The notes under the pieces: model-generated
Database searches by the model: none
What the model was told of the DNA's origin: nothing
What the model saw: only the letters and a program-made list of their open reading frames with translations
Part shown: positions 6,150-13,767 of the stretch, piece by piece
How positions within the stretch are numbered: position 1 is the stretch's first letter
Layout of the letters: the number at the start of each line of letters is the position of its first letter
Made by a program: the position numbers and the translations under genes
Source: DATDRS01 sp035291605
Lineage (GTDB): Bacteria > Chloroflexota > Anaerolineae > Anaerolineales > UBA6663
Reading direction: 5' to 3'
DNA: 16,456 bases
Assembly (NCBI GenBank): GCA_035291605.1
Contig: DATDRS010000167.1
Span: forward strand, 1-16,456

Positions 6150-7118
6150 ATGCACGCACTCATCACCGGCGGCGCGGGGTTCATCGGCAGCCATCTGGCC
6201 GAAGCGCTGCTTATGCAAGGTCACACGGTCACGGCTGTGGACAACCTCTCGACGGGCCGTTTTGCGAACGTCGAGCACCTGACTGGGAACGCCGGTTTCC
6301 ACTTCGTGTACGAGACTGTGACCAACGAGACGGTGATGGACCGGCTGGTGAGCGAGTGCGACATCATTTTCCACCTCGCCGCCTCGGTCGGGGTGAAACT
6401 GATCGTCAAGGACCCGGTGTGGACGATTGAGACCAATCTGCAAGGCACGGAGATGGTTTTGCGGCTGGGCCGCCGCTACCGGAAAAAGGTCGTCCTCGCG
6501 TCTACTTCGGAAGTGTACGGGAAGAGCAACGAGATTCCCTTCCATGAGGACGCCGACCGGGTGATGGGACCGACGACCAAAAGCCGCTGGAGTTATGCGG
6601 AGTCGAAAGCGATTGACGAATTTCTCGCATTGGCTTATCACAAGCAGTTTGATTTGCCGGTGGTGATCTGCCGCTTTTTCAACACCGTCGGCGCGCGCCA
6701 GACGGGGAGCTATGGCATGGTCATCCCGAACTTCGTCGAGCAGGCGCTGGCCGGCCAAGCCGTGACCGTGTATGGCGACGGCAACCAGAGCCGCTGTTTC
6801 TGCAATGTGAAGGATACGGTGCGCGCGGTGATCGCGCTGGCCGCCGAGCCGAAGGCGGTGGGCGAGATTTATAACGTGGGGAGCCAGGACGAGATCACCA
6901 TTGGGGAACTGGCCCGGCGGGTGGTCGCGCGGGCGCAAAGCCACTCGCCCGTCGTCAACGTGTCCTACGATGAGGCGTACGAAAAAGGCTTCGAGGACAT
7001 GTACCGGCGTGTGCCAAGCATCGAGAAGATCAAGGCTGCCATCGGCTGGCGGCCGACCGTCCCGCTCGACCAGACGCTCGATGAGGTGATTGCATACTTT
7101 AGAGGCAAGACAACATAG
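6150..7118 (+). CDS. Extended SDR sugar-nucleotide enzyme, ArnA/UXS decarboxylase-like
   Basis: 322 residues from ATG 6150 with GGAGGAGAG (6136-6144) upstream, 18 nt after the GT2 stop. NAD site GGAGFIGSH at 7-15, acidic D31 in AVDNLSTG, and Y149/K153 in SYAESK. The substrate side is informative. STSEVYG (118-124) has a Glu after the catalytic Ser/Thr, followed by GPTTKSRW before the Tyr and SRCF with R215. These match ArnA and UDP-xylose synthase-type decarboxylases (and partly GDP-mannose dehydratases) better than GalE. A UDP-glucuronate-like substrate is therefore plausible, though routine annotation would say UDP-glucose 4-epimerase. It is last in the operon and ends 6 nt from the convergent M42 gene, with no evident terminator between them. 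Confidence 0.75.
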   Translation: MHALITGGAGFIGSHLAEALLMQGHTVTAVDNLSTGRFANVEHLTGNAGFHFVYETVTNETVMDRLVSECDIIFHLAASVGVKLIVKDPVWTIETNLQGTEMVLRLGRRYRKKVVLASTSEVYGKSNEIPFHEDADRVMGPTTKSRWSYAESKAIDEFLALAYHKQFDLPVVICRFFNTVGARQTGSYGMVIPNFVEQALAGQAVTVYGDGNQSRCFCNVKDTVRAVIALAAEPKAVGEIYNVGSQDEITIGELARRVVARAQSHSPVVNVSYDEAYEKGFEDMYRRVPSIEKIKAAIGWRPTVPLDQTLDEVIAYFRGKTT

Positions 7119-7124
7119 GAGAGC

Positions 7125-8123
7125 CTAAATCTCAATCGGCTTCTGCAGCACTTCGAGCAGCAGTTGCACCGAGGCCTGCACGTCGCGGAAGTCTACCATC
7201 TCCGAGGGGGTGTGGATGTAGCGGGTGGGGATGGAGAGGCAGCCGGCTGGCAGCCCGGCGCGCGCGAGCTGCATCGCCGCCGCGTCGGTCGTCCCGGCTT
7301 CGAGGACTTCCAGTTGGTGCTTCATCCGGGCGTCTTGCGCACGCTGGACGAGCAGGTTCTTGATACGCGGGTCGGCCAACATGCCGCTATCGCGCACCTT
7401 GATGGCCGGGCCGCCGCCGAGGGCCACTTCCATCTTGATGCCATTCGGCGTGTCGCCTGTGCGCGTCACATCCACCGCAATGCCGAGATCGGCGTCCAGG
7501 CCAAAGGCCGCCGTGCCCGCGCCGCGCAGGCCCACTTCTTCCTGGACGCTGAACACGAAGGCAACTTCGTGCGGTGTGCGCTTGAGCGCGCGGAGCGTCT
7601 CAATCAGAATGGCGACGCCGATGCGGTCGTCCATGCTCTTGGCGATCAGGCGGCTGCCCTGCTCTTCCATCGGGCGGTAGAAACAGGCCGCGTCGCCCAC
7701 GGTCACCGGGCAAGCGGCCTTGCTCGTCGCGCCTACGTCAACATAGAGTTCGCTCAGGCCAGGAATCTTTGCCGCGTCGTCCCGCCGGTCATCCACGCCG
7801 ATGACTCCTACCAGGCCGCCGGCGAAGCGCACACGTCCGCCCACGCAGTTGAGCGCCCGCACCCCGCCGATGTTCTGGAACCGGACGAACCCGTTCTCGT
7901 CAATGTGCGAGGCGATCACGCCGATCTCATCCATGTGCGCCGAGAGCATGACTTTCTTGCCGCGCTTGGAGTTTTTCTTGATCACGGCGATCAGATTGCC
8001 CAGCGGATCCACGGTGATGTAATCGGGTAAATTGCGGATCTCCGCGCGAATGAGATCGCGGATCTGGCCCTCGTGGCCGGAGGGGCCGTAGGCTTCGACG
8101 AGTTTCTTGATGAGTGGCTTCAT
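7125..8123 (-). CDS. M42 family metallo-aminopeptidase (paralogue 1)
   Basis: 332 residues from ATG 8123, chosen because GGAGCG sits about 5 nt upstream; the frame extends to 8150 but without a ribosome site. The M42 (TET/PepA/FrvX) set is complete: H63/D65 in SAHMDEIG, D165 in KSMDDRIG, the catalytic E195 and metal E196 in VQEEVGLRGA, D218 in AVDVT, and H304 in RYIHTP. These enzymes form large self-compartmented tetrahedral shells that trim peptides from the N-terminus in the cytoplasm, using two Zn or Co ions. The residue preference cannot be read from sequence. It is last of four minus-strand genes, 56 nt after the second M42 gene. Some members of this family were once called endoglucanase CelM. 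Confidence 0.92.
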   Translation of the reverse strand: MKPLIKKLVEAYGPSGHEGQIRDLIRAEIRNLPDYITVDPLGNLIAVIKKNSKRGKKVMLSAHMDEIGVIASHIDENGFVRFQNIGGVRALNCVGGRVRFAGGLVGVIGVDDRRDDAAKIPGLSELYVDVGATSKAACPVTVGDAACFYRPMEEQGSRLIAKSMDDRIGVAILIETLRALKRTPHEVAFVFSVQEEVGLRGAGTAAFGLDADLGIAVDVTRTGDTPNGIKMEVALGGGPAIKVRDSGMLADPRIKNLLVQRAQDARMKHQLEVLEAGTTDAAAMQLARAGLPAGCLSIPTRYIHTPSEMVDFRDVQASVQLLLEVLQKPIEI

Positions 8124-8179
8124 AGTCGCTCCGAATAATCGGTAGATCATGGAGGATAGATATTAAGAACGCACGTCTC

Positions 8180-9370
8180 TTACCTTCTCAGCACCTTTGG
8201 GGTCCAATTCTCCAGCGCCCGTTTCATCAACCGGACGGTGTTGCGCCAGTCCTCCGCGCGGACGACGGCCGCCGGGCTGTGGAGGTAACGCCCCGGCACC
8301 GAGACCGAAACACTGGGGACGCCTTCACGGCTCAGATGAATCGCGCCAGCGTCGGTGCCGCCCCTGCCAGGCTGGCGCAGCTGGTAAGGGATGCCTGCGT
8401 CCTCAGCAATCTGTTTCAGGTAGTTTATGAGCCGTTCGTCGGAGATGGTGCGCTGGTCGAAGACGTAGATCGCTGGACCGGCGCCGAGGCGCGTGTTGTA
8501 CTGCGTGTTCTCGCGCGCGTTGCTATCCGGCAGGTCGTACGCCGGGGTGCAATCCAGGACGAATGCGCAGACCGGGTCTACAGCGTAGCCCGCGACTTTG
8601 GCGCCACGCAGACCCACTTCCTCCTGCACCGTGAAAGCGGCGTGCAGATCGAAGCCGTAAGGCCCGCCGCGCAGCAGTTCGATCAGCGTCGTGCACCCCA
8701 GTCGGTCGTCCAGCGCCTTGCCGAGCAGGGAGGGGCCGAGCGCCGCGAAATCGGTAGCGAACACCCCGCGGTCGCCGGCCTTCACCAGCTTCTTCGCCGC
8801 CTCCTGCGACTCGACGCCGACGTCAATCCGCAGTTGCGTCGCTTTCACCACCGCGTTGCGCCGGTCGCTGTTGAGCAAGTGCACGGGGGCCGCGCCGATC
8901 ACTCCGGGCAGGCGCTGGGAGCCGATGAGCACGGCCTTGCCGATCATCAGACGTTCGTCAATACCGCCCACGATCTCAAAGCGCAGCGAGCCGTCTGAAT
9001 CGTGGCCGGAGACCATGAAGCCCACCTCGTCCATGTGCGCGGCGACGAGGACACGCTCGCCCCGGCCTGTGCCTTTCTTGACGGCCAACACATTCCCGAG
9101 GACGTCCACTCTGACTGCGTCCACGTGACCGCGGAGGGCGTCGAGGATGATCTGGCGCACCGCGCCTTCGTCGCCGGAGACGCCTGAGGCGTTGCAAAGC
9201 TCTCTGAGCATCTCCAGTTCGCCGGCAGTAGCCCTTGGCGGTCCGCGTCGCGCGATCTGAGGCGCAGGCGTCTCCGCGGGCGCGCGGGCTGCGGCGCGGC
9301 GGGAAGCCGGGTGAGCAGTTGGTCGTCTGGGTTTGGCAGTCGGTTTCTGACGGGCAGGTTTTTTAGCCAT
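8180..9370 (-). CDS. M42 family metallo-aminopeptidase with basic N-terminal extension (paralogue 2)
   Basis: 396 residues, of which about the first 50 are an extra Lys/Arg/Pro/Ala-rich, probably disordered tail (MAKKPARQKP onward). The remaining part has normal M42 length and all key residues: H112/D114 in AAHMDEVG, D221 in KALDDRLG, E250/E251 in VQEEVGLRGA, D273 in FVLDCT and H364 in RYLHSP. The ATG at 9370 has no clear ribosome site, so a later start that removes part of the tail is possible. ATG codon 54 would be too late for the first helix. The tail could bind nucleic acid, a partner or the particle interior; that is speculation. It lies 70 nt after paralogue 3 in the same direction and is quite divergent from both neighbours. 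Confidence 0.9.
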   Translation of the reverse strand: MAKKPARQKPTAKPRRPTAHPASRRAAARAPAETPAPQIARRGPPRATAGELEMLRELCNASGVSGDEGAVRQIILDALRGHVDAVRVDVLGNVLAVKKGTGRGERVLVAAHMDEVGFMVSGHDSDGSLRFEIVGGIDERLMIGKAVLIGSQRLPGVIGAAPVHLLNSDRRNAVVKATQLRIDVGVESQEAAKKLVKAGDRGVFATDFAALGPSLLGKALDDRLGCTTLIELLRGGPYGFDLHAAFTVQEEVGLRGAKVAGYAVDPVCAFVLDCTPAYDLPDSNARENTQYNTRLGAGPAIYVFDQRTISDERLINYLKQIAEDAGIPYQLRQPGRGGTDAGAIHLSREGVPSVSVSVPGRYLHSPAAVVRAEDWRNTVRLMKRALENWTPKVLRR

Positions 9371-9440
9371 GCGGTTTCTGCAAGTGACGAGTGGCAGGCG
9401 AGGAGTGACGCGACCGGCTGCCCGCGTTGCTCAGCGCGCG

Positions 9441-10499
9441 TCACTCAAAAGCGAGTGTGCTCACAAAGTCTTCCTTCAACCCGGCGATGAACTCGGCCAG
9501 CAACCGCCCGGCGCGGGTCACATCTTTCACCGACAACTGCTCGACGGGCGTGTGCATGTTGCGGAGCGGGAGGCTGACCACCATCGTCGGGATGCCCTCC
9601 CGCGCCACCTGAATGCCGAAAGCGTCGGTGCCGGAGTGCGTGGGTTGCGCTTCGGTGAGGTGCGGGATTTCGGCGCGCTCCGCCGCGCCTTTCACAGCGG
9701 CGTGCAGGCTGGGGTGGATATTCGGACCGAAGGCCAGCACCGGGCCGCCGCCGAGCGGGAAGGTCGAGTCGGAAAACTCCTTGACGCTCGGGCCGGCGCC
9801 GTGCGTCACGTCTATCGCCACGGCCAGGTGGGGGCGGAGCGCGAAGGCCGAGGTGATCGCGCCTTTCACGCCGACTTCCTCCTGCACGGTCGCCACGGCG
9901 ATCACATCCCATACGTGCGGGCGGGTTTGCAGAGCGTCCAGGCACACAGTGAGCGCGGCCACTGAGGCCCGGTTGTCGAGGCTGCGGGCGACGAACATGT
10001 CGTTCTGCAAGGTGCGCGGCGGCGCGGCGAAGGAAACCACATCGCCGACCCGGACCAGCGAGGCCACTTTCTCCGCTGGCAGGCCAACATCCACGACGAG
10101 TTCGCTCAACGGCACAACACCCTCGCGGTTGGCTTTGGGTAGAAGGAAGGCGGCAGGTTGGGCCACTACGCCGGGCAAATCCTCCTTGCCGTGGACGGTG
10201 ACCAGCTGGCCGGGCATGACCCGCGCATCAATGCCGCCCACCTGTGTCACGCGCAAAAACTCGCCCTCCACTTTGGTGACCATCAGGCCGATGGCATCCA
10301 TGTGCGCCGCGAGCATGATCCTGGGACGGGGGGCCGCTCCAGTTCCAGCTTTGGTCGCCCAGAGCGATCCCAGGCGGTCAACGTGGGTTTCGGTGGTTAA
10401 CGGCGCCCAGGCAGCGCGGATAACTTCGCGCACCGGTATCTCGTATCCAGAAACCCCTGGGGCGGTGGTCAGCTCCTGCAAATGGGCTACGACATCCAT
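9441..10499 (-). CDS. M42 family metallo-aminopeptidase (paralogue 3)
   Basis: 352 residues from ATG 10499, with a GAAGAG ribosome-like site about 7 nt upstream. Catalytic features: H66/D68 in AAHMDAIG, D175 in RSLDNRAS, E207/E208 in VQEEVGVKGA, D230 in AIDVTHG, and H316 in NMHTP. The second Asp of the usual DDR is Asn here, next to the bridging Asp. This is a tolerated change, but it separates the copy from the other two. It starts 11 nt after the stop of the Thr/Pro-rich membrane protein gene, so the two are probably co-transcribed. Three M42 types side by side recalls archaea that hold several TET peptidases with different residue preferences, which can even co-assemble (known for Pyrococcus). 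Confidence 0.92.
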   Translation of the reverse strand: MDVVAHLQELTTAPGVSGYEIPVREVIRAAWAPLTTETHVDRLGSLWATKAGTGAAPRPRIMLAAHMDAIGLMVTKVEGEFLRVTQVGGIDARVMPGQLVTVHGKEDLPGVVAQPAAFLLPKANREGVVPLSELVVDVGLPAEKVASLVRVGDVVSFAAPPRTLQNDMFVARSLDNRASVAALTVCLDALQTRPHVWDVIAVATVQEEVGVKGAITSAFALRPHLAVAIDVTHGAGPSVKEFSDSTFPLGGGPVLAFGPNIHPSLHAAVKGAAERAEIPHLTEAQPTHSGTDAFGIQVAREGIPTMVVSLPLRNMHTPVEQLSVKDVTRAGRLLAEFIAGLKEDFVSTLAFE

Positions 10500-10510
10500 A
10501 AGCGGTCTCT

Positions 10511-11080
10511 TCAGGGCGTGACCGACGGGGTCGGCGTGCTCGTCGCCTCTGCAGTGGTTGGACTGGGCGTCGCCGTGGCAGCGGGCGTGTCGGTGACGGC
10601 CGTGGTCGCCGACGGCGCGGGGCTGGGGCTGGGAGTCACAGTTGGGGGCAAGGTGGCCGTGGCGGTCGCGGTCGGCGGCGCGGGAGTCTGGGTGTTCGTC
10701 GCCGTGAGCGTCGGCGCCAAAGTGAACGTGGGCGTCAACGTTGGGGTGTTCGTCGGCGTGTCGGTAAAGGTCGCCGTCGGCGTGCGGCTCGGCGGGATAA
10801 ATTGCGTCGGGGTGGATTGGAGTGTAGCCGTCGGCGGCCCCGGAGTGAAGGTCACAGCCGTGCCCGTTGGCGGCCCGGCCAGAGTTTCGGTGACCGTTGG
10901 CAGAAGGGGCGGACTGGTGAGGGTGGCCTCCTGCGAGGTGGGGGTTGGCCGGCCCGGCCTGGGCGCCAAGGCCAAAGCCACAAACCCGGCGCAGTAACAG
11001 GGCAGGGTGAGGATGATGATGCCAGCCAGGATGGTATAAGTCCGGCGTTTTGAGCTTTCTGTCTCGTACTCAATTGACAT
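10511..11080 (-). CDS. Membrane-anchored Thr/Pro-rich protein
   Basis: 189 residues. A short polar, partly basic N-terminus (MSIEYETESSKRR) is followed by one membrane segment at about residues 15-38 (ILAGIIILTLPCYCAGFVALAL). The rest, about 150 residues, is low-complexity Thr/Pro/Ala/Ser with TPTATFTDTPT-like units, probably extracytoplasmic and a likely target of O-glycosylation. Such tails are frequent in Chloroflexota. There is no folded domain and no obvious lipobox. It could be a cell-wall spacer or stalk. It leads the minus-strand group with paralogue 3 only 11 nt away. ATG 11080 has no ribosome site and abuts an ATTATAAT sequence, so start and promoter overlap and the exact start is unsure. 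The antisense strand gives a Val/Gly-rich reading frame that is only its shadow. Confidence 0.7.
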   Translation of the reverse strand: MSIEYETESSKRRTYTILAGIIILTLPCYCAGFVALALAPRPGRPTPTSQEATLTSPPLLPTVTETLAGPPTGTAVTFTPGPPTATLQSTPTQFIPPSRTPTATFTDTPTNTPTLTPTFTLAPTLTATNTQTPAPPTATATATLPPTVTPSPSPAPSATTAVTDTPAATATPSPTTAEATSTPTPSVTP

Positions 11081-11093
11081 ATTATAATGTGTC
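11076..11093. promoter_or_regulatory. 18-bp near-perfect palindrome with TATAAT on both strands
   Basis: GACATATTATAATGTGTC reads the same on both strands except for one mismatched pair (11080/11089). Its centre gives TATAAT on plus (11083-11088) and on minus (11081-11086). It covers the first codon of the Thr/Pro-rich gene, so it may be an operator and/or a bidirectional -10 element. The rest of the 275-nt gap to 11355 shows only a weak TAAAAT (11320-11325) before the transglutaminase gene. Confidence 0.4.
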
Positions 11094-11355
11094 TGGCCCG
11101 ATGAACGTCATAATGTAAGGGGATTTTTGCCGGAAGGCCCAGCAGGCTATGCAGTCGGTCAACCTCAATTTCCGGTCTGGGAGCGATGAGTGCCGTCCTC
11201 CCCTGATCAACTGGATATTAGCGACGGGCGGGCATAATAGCAGAGATGGTAAGGCAAGTCAATTGATGGCGGGTTGGAAGGTTTGTCCAGGTCTCTGAAC
11301 CAACTTTCCCTGGCTGCGGTAAAATACGGAAGGCAAAGTCCTGGAGGCAGGTGCG

Positions 11356-13728
11356 ATGTTCAAACTCGAGGAAGGTTGGTTGACGGTCGTCCTGATGAGC
11401 GTAATGCTCACGGTGGCTGGTTGGGGCGTGGCGGTTGCCAGTTGGACGCAGGGGCTGTGGGCGGCATGGTTGGCGAGCGTGGTGGGGATCCTGGCGGGGC
11501 TGGCGCTGGCGAAGAGCCGTTTCTCCGGATTTGTCGCCTCGCTGTTTGCCATCGTCTATGGCCTGTTCTACGTTGGTTTTTTGGTCTGCTTCATGCTGGA
11601 AGGCAGCTGGCATGAGCGCAGCCTCGAACTCGTCACCCGCCTGGGCACATTTATCTACAAAGCCACGTTTGGCGGCACTTCGCGCGATGCGCTGCCTTTC
11701 CCCGTCTTTATCAGCCTGGTGTTCTGGTTCATCGGCGTGATCGGCGCCTGGTCGGTGTTCCGGCGCAGATCAGTGTGGTTGGCCGTAATCCCCGGCGGCG
11801 TGGGACTGCTGATCAACGCTTACTATTATCTCGGCCCGGCGCGGATTGACCTGTACCTCGCGGTGTACATGCTCCTGGCATTGCTCCTCGTGGCGCGCGT
11901 GAGCCTGTTCGCGCGCGAGCAGGAATGGCAGGCGGCGCGGGTCGCCTATAACCCCGAGATTCGTTTCGACTTTCTGCGCGCGGGATTGGTGGTGGCTCTG
12001 GCGGGCGTGATGGTCGGTTGGGCCGGCCCCGAACTCGCCGCTTCGCCCGCGGCCGCCTCGGCCTGGCAGCAGATGACCGGTCCGTGGAGCAAGGTGCGCG
12101 AACAATGGATGCGGTTGTTCGCCTCCCTCCGGGCGTATGGACAGAACGTCAACGATTTCTACGGCGACTCGCTCATTCTGGGCGGCGCGTCGCATCTCGA
12201 TAACGACCCGATCATGGATGTAGCCATCGGCCCGACGGACGAGTTGGCGCTGGAGGCGAGCGGGCCGACGGTTGCGCCGCGCTATTACTGGCGCATGCAG
12301 GCCTACGACGAATACCACGACGGGCGCTGGCAGACGACCAAGCTGGAGTTCAAGGAATACAAACGCACCGACCTGCTGCGCCTCCCCGCCTACCGCCTGC
12401 GTCGGGACGTAACGGCCAATATCCAATCTTACGTCGGCGCATCCAGCCGCCTGTACACCCCATCGCAGCCACGCAGAGTTGACCGTATCGCTACTTATGA
12501 ACTGGCGTACACCCCTGGCGGCGCGGCGGATGTCGCGTCAGTGCGGGTGCTGGCGCCTGAGTTTGTGCGCCGGGGTGACGTCTATCAAGTGGTGGCCTCG
12601 GTCTCTGTGGCCGATCAGGCCAGCCTGAGAGCCGACGACGCCGATTATCCGGAGTGGGTCGCCTCGCGTTACCTCCAGTTGCCCGATACGATCACCGACC
12701 GCACGCGCGAACTGGCGCAGCAAATTGTGCAGACGGCCGGCGCCACGAACCCTTTCGATCAAGCGCAGGCCATCACGACCTGGCTGCGCCAAAACATCAC
12801 CTACGACCTGGATATTGACGCCCCGCCGCCGGACGTGGACCCGGTAGATTACGTGCTCTTCACCTCGCGCCGGGGGTACTGCAATTATTACGCCTCGGCG
12901 GAAGTGATCCTGCTCCGCTCATTAGGCATCCCGGCCCGGCTGGCGGTGGGCATGGCGCAGGGCGAGTTCGACCCGGAGGCCGGCCTCTATCGCGTGGTCG
13001 AGCGCAACGCACACGCGTGGCCCGAGGTCTTTTTCCCGGACCACGGCTGGGTGGAATTTGAGCCGACCGCCTCAGAGCCGCTGTTGGTGCGCCCGGAGAG
13101 GCCGGCAACGACCGACAGTTCGGGTTCGCTCGTCTCACCGGATGCCGAGGACCGGGCGAGTCAGAGGGCTGACCGCGAGCAGCAGGAGAAAGATATCCCC
13201 GACCCGCTCAGCGGCCCGCGCTCGAATATCTGGCTGCTGCGTTTGCAGGAGATGAGCATTACCGCTGGCCTCGTGATCTTCGGGGCCATTGTCGCCGCTG
13301 CGGCCGGCCTGGCGCTGATGCTACGCTTTGGATTGATCGGCTGGGAGAGCCTGGGCGCGGCGGGTGTGTGGGTGATGCGCCGGCGCGGCCTGCCCATCCC
13401 CTCCATCGTCACGGCCGCCTATCTGAAGCTTGAGCGGGCGGCGCGCTGGCTGGGGCTGGCGTTACCCGTGACCTTTACCCCGTACGAGCGCGCGATCGCC
13501 CTCAGCCAATCCCTTCCCGAAGTCCGGCCAGGGGTAGAGACGATCACCGAACAGTACGTCACGGAGCAGTACAGCCCACATGTAGCTAACCCTGCGGCGG
13601 CCGAGGCGGCCTGGCAGGAGATCCGCGTTCCCGTATGGCGGCAGGCCGTCCGCGAGTTTATTCGTGGCTGGATCGAGGGCGAGCCGGCGAAAGTTCCACC
13701 CAAAAAACCGCAGTCGAAACCCAGGTGA
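11356..13728 (+). CDS. TgpA-like membrane transglutaminase (DUF3488 / transglutaminase core / DUF4129)
   Basis: 790 residues from ATG 11356 with GGAGG at 11343-11347. Six to seven membrane segments fill residues 1-230. A large extracytoplasmic part follows with a transglutaminase-like core: GYCNYYASAE with C509, RNAHAWPE with H553, and GWVEFEPT with E569 where many family members have Asp. A membrane segment at about 633-660 (AGLVIFGAIVAAAAGLALML) returns the chain to the cytoplasm. There, a C-terminal DUF4129-type region (FTPYERAIALSQSLPEV) ends in a basic tail. Family members are protease- or transglutaminase-like membrane proteins, often linked to MoxR ATPase and DUF58 genes. Neither is here; two DUF2652 genes follow instead, the first after 39 nt. 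The true substrate is unknown. Confidence 0.87.
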   Translation: MFKLEEGWLTVVLMSVMLTVAGWGVAVASWTQGLWAAWLASVVGILAGLALAKSRFSGFVASLFAIVYGLFYVGFLVCFMLEGSWHERSLELVTRLGTFIYKATFGGTSRDALPFPVFISLVFWFIGVIGAWSVFRRRSVWLAVIPGGVGLLINAYYYLGPARIDLYLAVYMLLALLLVARVSLFAREQEWQAARVAYNPEIRFDFLRAGLVVALAGVMVGWAGPELAASPAAASAWQQMTGPWSKVREQWMRLFASLRAYGQNVNDFYGDSLILGGASHLDNDPIMDVAIGPTDELALEASGPTVAPRYYWRMQAYDEYHDGRWQTTKLEFKEYKRTDLLRLPAYRLRRDVTANIQSYVGASSRLYTPSQPRRVDRIATYELAYTPGGAADVASVRVLAPEFVRRGDVYQVVASVSVADQASLRADDADYPEWVASRYLQLPDTITDRTRELAQQIVQTAGATNPFDQAQAITTWLRQNITYDLDIDAPPPDVDPVDYVLFTSRRGYCNYYASAEVILLRSLGIPARLAVGMAQGEFDPEAGLYRVVERNAHAWPEVFFPDHGWVEFEPTASEPLLVRPERPATTDSSGSLVSPDAEDRASQRADREQQEKDIPDPLSGPRSNIWLLRLQEMSITAGLVIFGAIVAAAAGLALMLRFGLIGWESLGAAGVWVMRRRGLPIPSIVTAAYLKLERAARWLGLALPVTFTPYERAIALSQSLPEVRPGVETITEQYVTEQYSPHVANPAAAEAAWQEIRVPVWRQAVREFIRGWIEGEPAKVPPKKPQSKPR

Positions 13729-13729
13729 T

Positions 13730-13747
13730 CGCCCGCACCGGCGGGCG
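13730..13747 (+). other. GC-rich hairpin between transglutaminase and DUF2652 genes
   Basis: A 7-bp perfect stem, CGCCCGC (13730-13736) with GCGGGCG (13741-13747), closes a 4-nt ACCG loop directly after the transglutaminase stop. No T run follows, so it is not a standard terminator. It may stabilise the 3' end or lessen coupling, or be incidental to high GC. Confidence 0.35.
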
Positions 13748-13767
13748 CAACGGACAAGGTAGGATTT

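Noticed and set aside
5778..6944. Minus-strand open frame of 388 codons
   Set aside because: Antisense to the GT2 and the second SDR, both with full motifs. The translation is His/Arg/Asp-rich with no domain, typical of high-GC shadow frames.
3677..7118. Either SDR enzyme as the heptose 6-epimerase HldD
   Set aside because: Neither shows HldD-like sequence; one has the Cys insert of rhamnose 4-epimerases and the other ArnA-like substrate motifs.
7164..8998. Long plus-strand frames over the M42 genes (288 and 239 codons)
   Set aside because: Antisense to peptidases whose metal and catalytic residues are intact; composition is that of shadow frames.
10482..10997. Plus-strand Val/Gly-rich frame of 171 codons (GVGVAV-type repeats)
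   Set aside because: It is the exact antisense of the Thr/Pro-rich tail; Thr/Pro codons read backwards give Gly/Val. The minus strand has the membrane segment and operon spacing.
11074..11102. TTGACA at 11074-11079 as a plus-strand -35 for the transglutaminase gene
   Set aside because: The sequence 17 nt downstream (CCCGAT) is not a -10, and the TATAAT at 11083 is far too close.
13730..13747. Hairpin read as the transcription terminator of the transglutaminase gene
   Set aside because: The stem is strong but no T run follows, and the next gene starts 21 nt later with a good ribosome site.
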